6,614 nt of DNA from an uncultured cyanobacterium. Its GTDB lineage: Bacteria > Cyanobacteriota > Cyanobacteriia > PCC-6307 > Cyanobiaceae. Below are positions 5,829 to 6,614 of the stretch, one piece after another (the stretch's first letter is position 1; each line of letters opens with the position of its first letter). Both the position numbers and the translations under genes were made by a program. Where the stretch lies: assembly GCA_903921295.1 (NCBI GenBank), contig CAIXOZ010000118.1, positions 1 to 6,614 of the forward strand, written 5' to 3'. Under the pieces are notes generated by a model that was given only the letters and a program-made list of their open reading frames with translations, was not told where the DNA came from and did no database searches.

Positions 5829-6614
5829 CTACCCAGCCACGCTTGGATCGGCCTGCCGCCGCTGCCTCTGCAGTTCAAGCCAGAGCATCAGGGCGGTGAC
5901 ATCGGCGGCGCTCACACCGGGGATCCGTGAGGCCTGACCGAGGTTCAGCGGTTGCCGTGCCGTCAGCTTCTCGCGCGCTTCCCGCGAGAGCGTGCTGATA
6001 CCGGCGTAATCGATCCCTTCCGGAATCGGGCGGTGCTCCTGCTTTTTCACCTGCTCGATCTGTTGCTGCTGACGGGCCAGGTAGCCGCTGTACTTGATGT
6101 CGATCTCGGCGCCGTCGCGCACCTCCCGCGCCAGCGTCGCTTCGGCCAGGCCGTGACGCACCAGGTCGGCGCTGTGGAAGCCGGGGCGCCGCAGCAGATC
6201 GGCGAGGGTGATCGATCCCTTGATCGGCGCACCCGTCTCCGCTTCAACGGCGGCGGCGGCTGGATCGCTGCCCTTGAGGCGGATGCTCTCGAGCCGATGC
6301 GTCTCGGCGGCGATCGCCTCCTGCTTGCGCAGGTGCAGCTCCCAGCGCCGGTCGTCGATCAGGCCCAGCTCCCGCCCAAGGGGGGTCAGGCGCCGGTCGG
6401 CGTTGTCGCCGCGCAGAACCAGCCGGTATTCGCTGCGGCTGGTGAGCACCCGGTAGGGCTCCCGCAGATCCCGGGTGATCAGGTCGTCGATCATCGTGCC
6501 GATGTAGCTGCCTTCCCGCGGGAAGTGCACCGGGCTCTGGCCGCGGATCAGCCGCACGGCATTCAGGCCGGCCACCAGCCCCTGGGCGGCCGCCTCCTCG
6601 TAGCCGGTGGTGCC
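5829..6614 (-). CDS. mnmG: tRNA uridine-5-carboxymethylaminomethyl modification enzyme MnmG (C-terminal 261 residues, cut by window edge)
   Basis: MnmG (GidA) is an FAD protein that, with the GTPase MnmE, installs the carboxymethylaminomethyl group on uridine 34 of certain tRNAs. The window enters at the conserved GTTGYEEAAAQGLVAGLNAV segment and continues to the TAG at 5831-5829. Other hallmarks are EGSYIGTMIDDLITRDLREP, YRVLTSRSEYRL, LRGDNADRRL, the helical YSGYLARQQQQIEQ, IPEGIDYAGISTLSREAREK and the C-terminal LGQASRIPGVSAADVTAL. The last belongs to the helical region known to contact MnmE. About 390 N-terminal residues, including the FAD-binding Rossmann motif, lie outside the window, judged by the usual family length of 630-650. 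The frame is continuous with no lesion. It is the first visible gene of a probable operon with the GspC/PilP-like gene 2 bases downstream and chorismate lyase beyond. There is no functional link to these; the grouping looks like ordinary gene packing. Confidence 0.97.
   Translation of the reverse strand, partial: GTTGYEEAAAQGLVAGLNAVRLIRGQSPVHFPREGSYIGTMIDDLITRDLREPYRVLTSRSEYRLVLRGDNADRRLTPLGRELGLIDDRRWELHLRKQEAIAAETHRLESIRLKGSDPAAAAVEAETGAPIKGSITLADLLRRPGFHSADLVRHGLAEATLAREVRDGAEIDIKYSGYLARQQQQIEQVKKQEHRPIPEGIDYAGISTLSREAREKLTARQPLNLGQASRIPGVSAADVTALMLWLELQRQRRQADPSVAG
6310..6317. repeat. HIP1 octamer GCGATCGC inside mnmG
   Basis: This is the second GCGATCGC octamer of the window, here within the 10-base palindrome GGCGATCGCC (6309-6318). 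It lies in the mnmG reading frame. Together with the copy in ligA it fits a cyanobacterial genome with moderate HIP1 use. Confidence 0.5.

Noticed and set aside
4282..5899. Plus-strand frames (372 and 310 codons) opposite chorismate lyase and the GspC/PilP-like gene
   Set aside because: They are complementary to frames with family motifs and a clear membrane segment. Their Gln/Gly/His- or Ser/Arg-rich content is typical of antisense reading in GC-rich DNA.

Overview
This is a high-GC stretch (roughly two thirds G+C by eye) of what looks like an alpha-cyanobacterial chromosome, of the Cyanobium / high-GC Synechococcus kind. Three things point that way: a cyanobacterial-type (DUF98/ycf21 family) chorismate pyruvate-lyase, two copies of the cyanobacterial HIP1 palindrome, and a LigA and MnmG of clearly bacterial housekeeping type next to short picocyanobacterial-looking hypothetical genes. 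The assignment is inferred from protein resemblance; no ribosomal gene or other firm taxonomic marker is present. The region reads as core genome. I see no mobile element, CRISPR array, tRNA or rRNA.

Layout from left to right. Positions 1-1430 hold the first 476 codons of NAD-dependent DNA ligase (ligA, minus strand), whose C-terminus lies outside the window. Upstream of it on the same strand is a 140-residue single-pass membrane protein with a probable NTF2-like domain (1521-1943). A short divergent spacer (1944-2028) separates this from a plus-strand pair: a SprT-like zinc metalloprotease (2029-2745) and, one base later, an arginine-rich, lysine-poor, probably disordered protein (2747-3451). 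That pair converges with a minus-strand gene for a small putative helix-turn-helix protein (3472-3981); the 20-base gap between them contains overlapping hairpins. After an intergenic region of about 180 bases (3982-4161) comes a compact minus-strand cluster transcribed in the order mnmG (5829-6614, C-terminal part only), a proline-rich bitopic membrane protein with a GspC/PilP-like C-terminal domain (4819-5826), and chorismate lyase (4162-4806). Its gaps are 2 and 12 bases, so it is probably one operon.

Functionally the named genes serve unrelated housekeeping tasks: tRNA wobble modification (MnmG), the first committed step of the plastoquinone head group (chorismate lyase) and DNA end joining in replication and repair (LigA). 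SprT-like proteins are linked to DNA-protein crosslink repair in eukaryotes, so a repair role near ligA is conceivable but unproven. The least understood genes are the GspC/PilP-like protein, the Arg-rich protein and the putative helix-turn-helix protein. I found no convincing evidence of a new multi-gene system.
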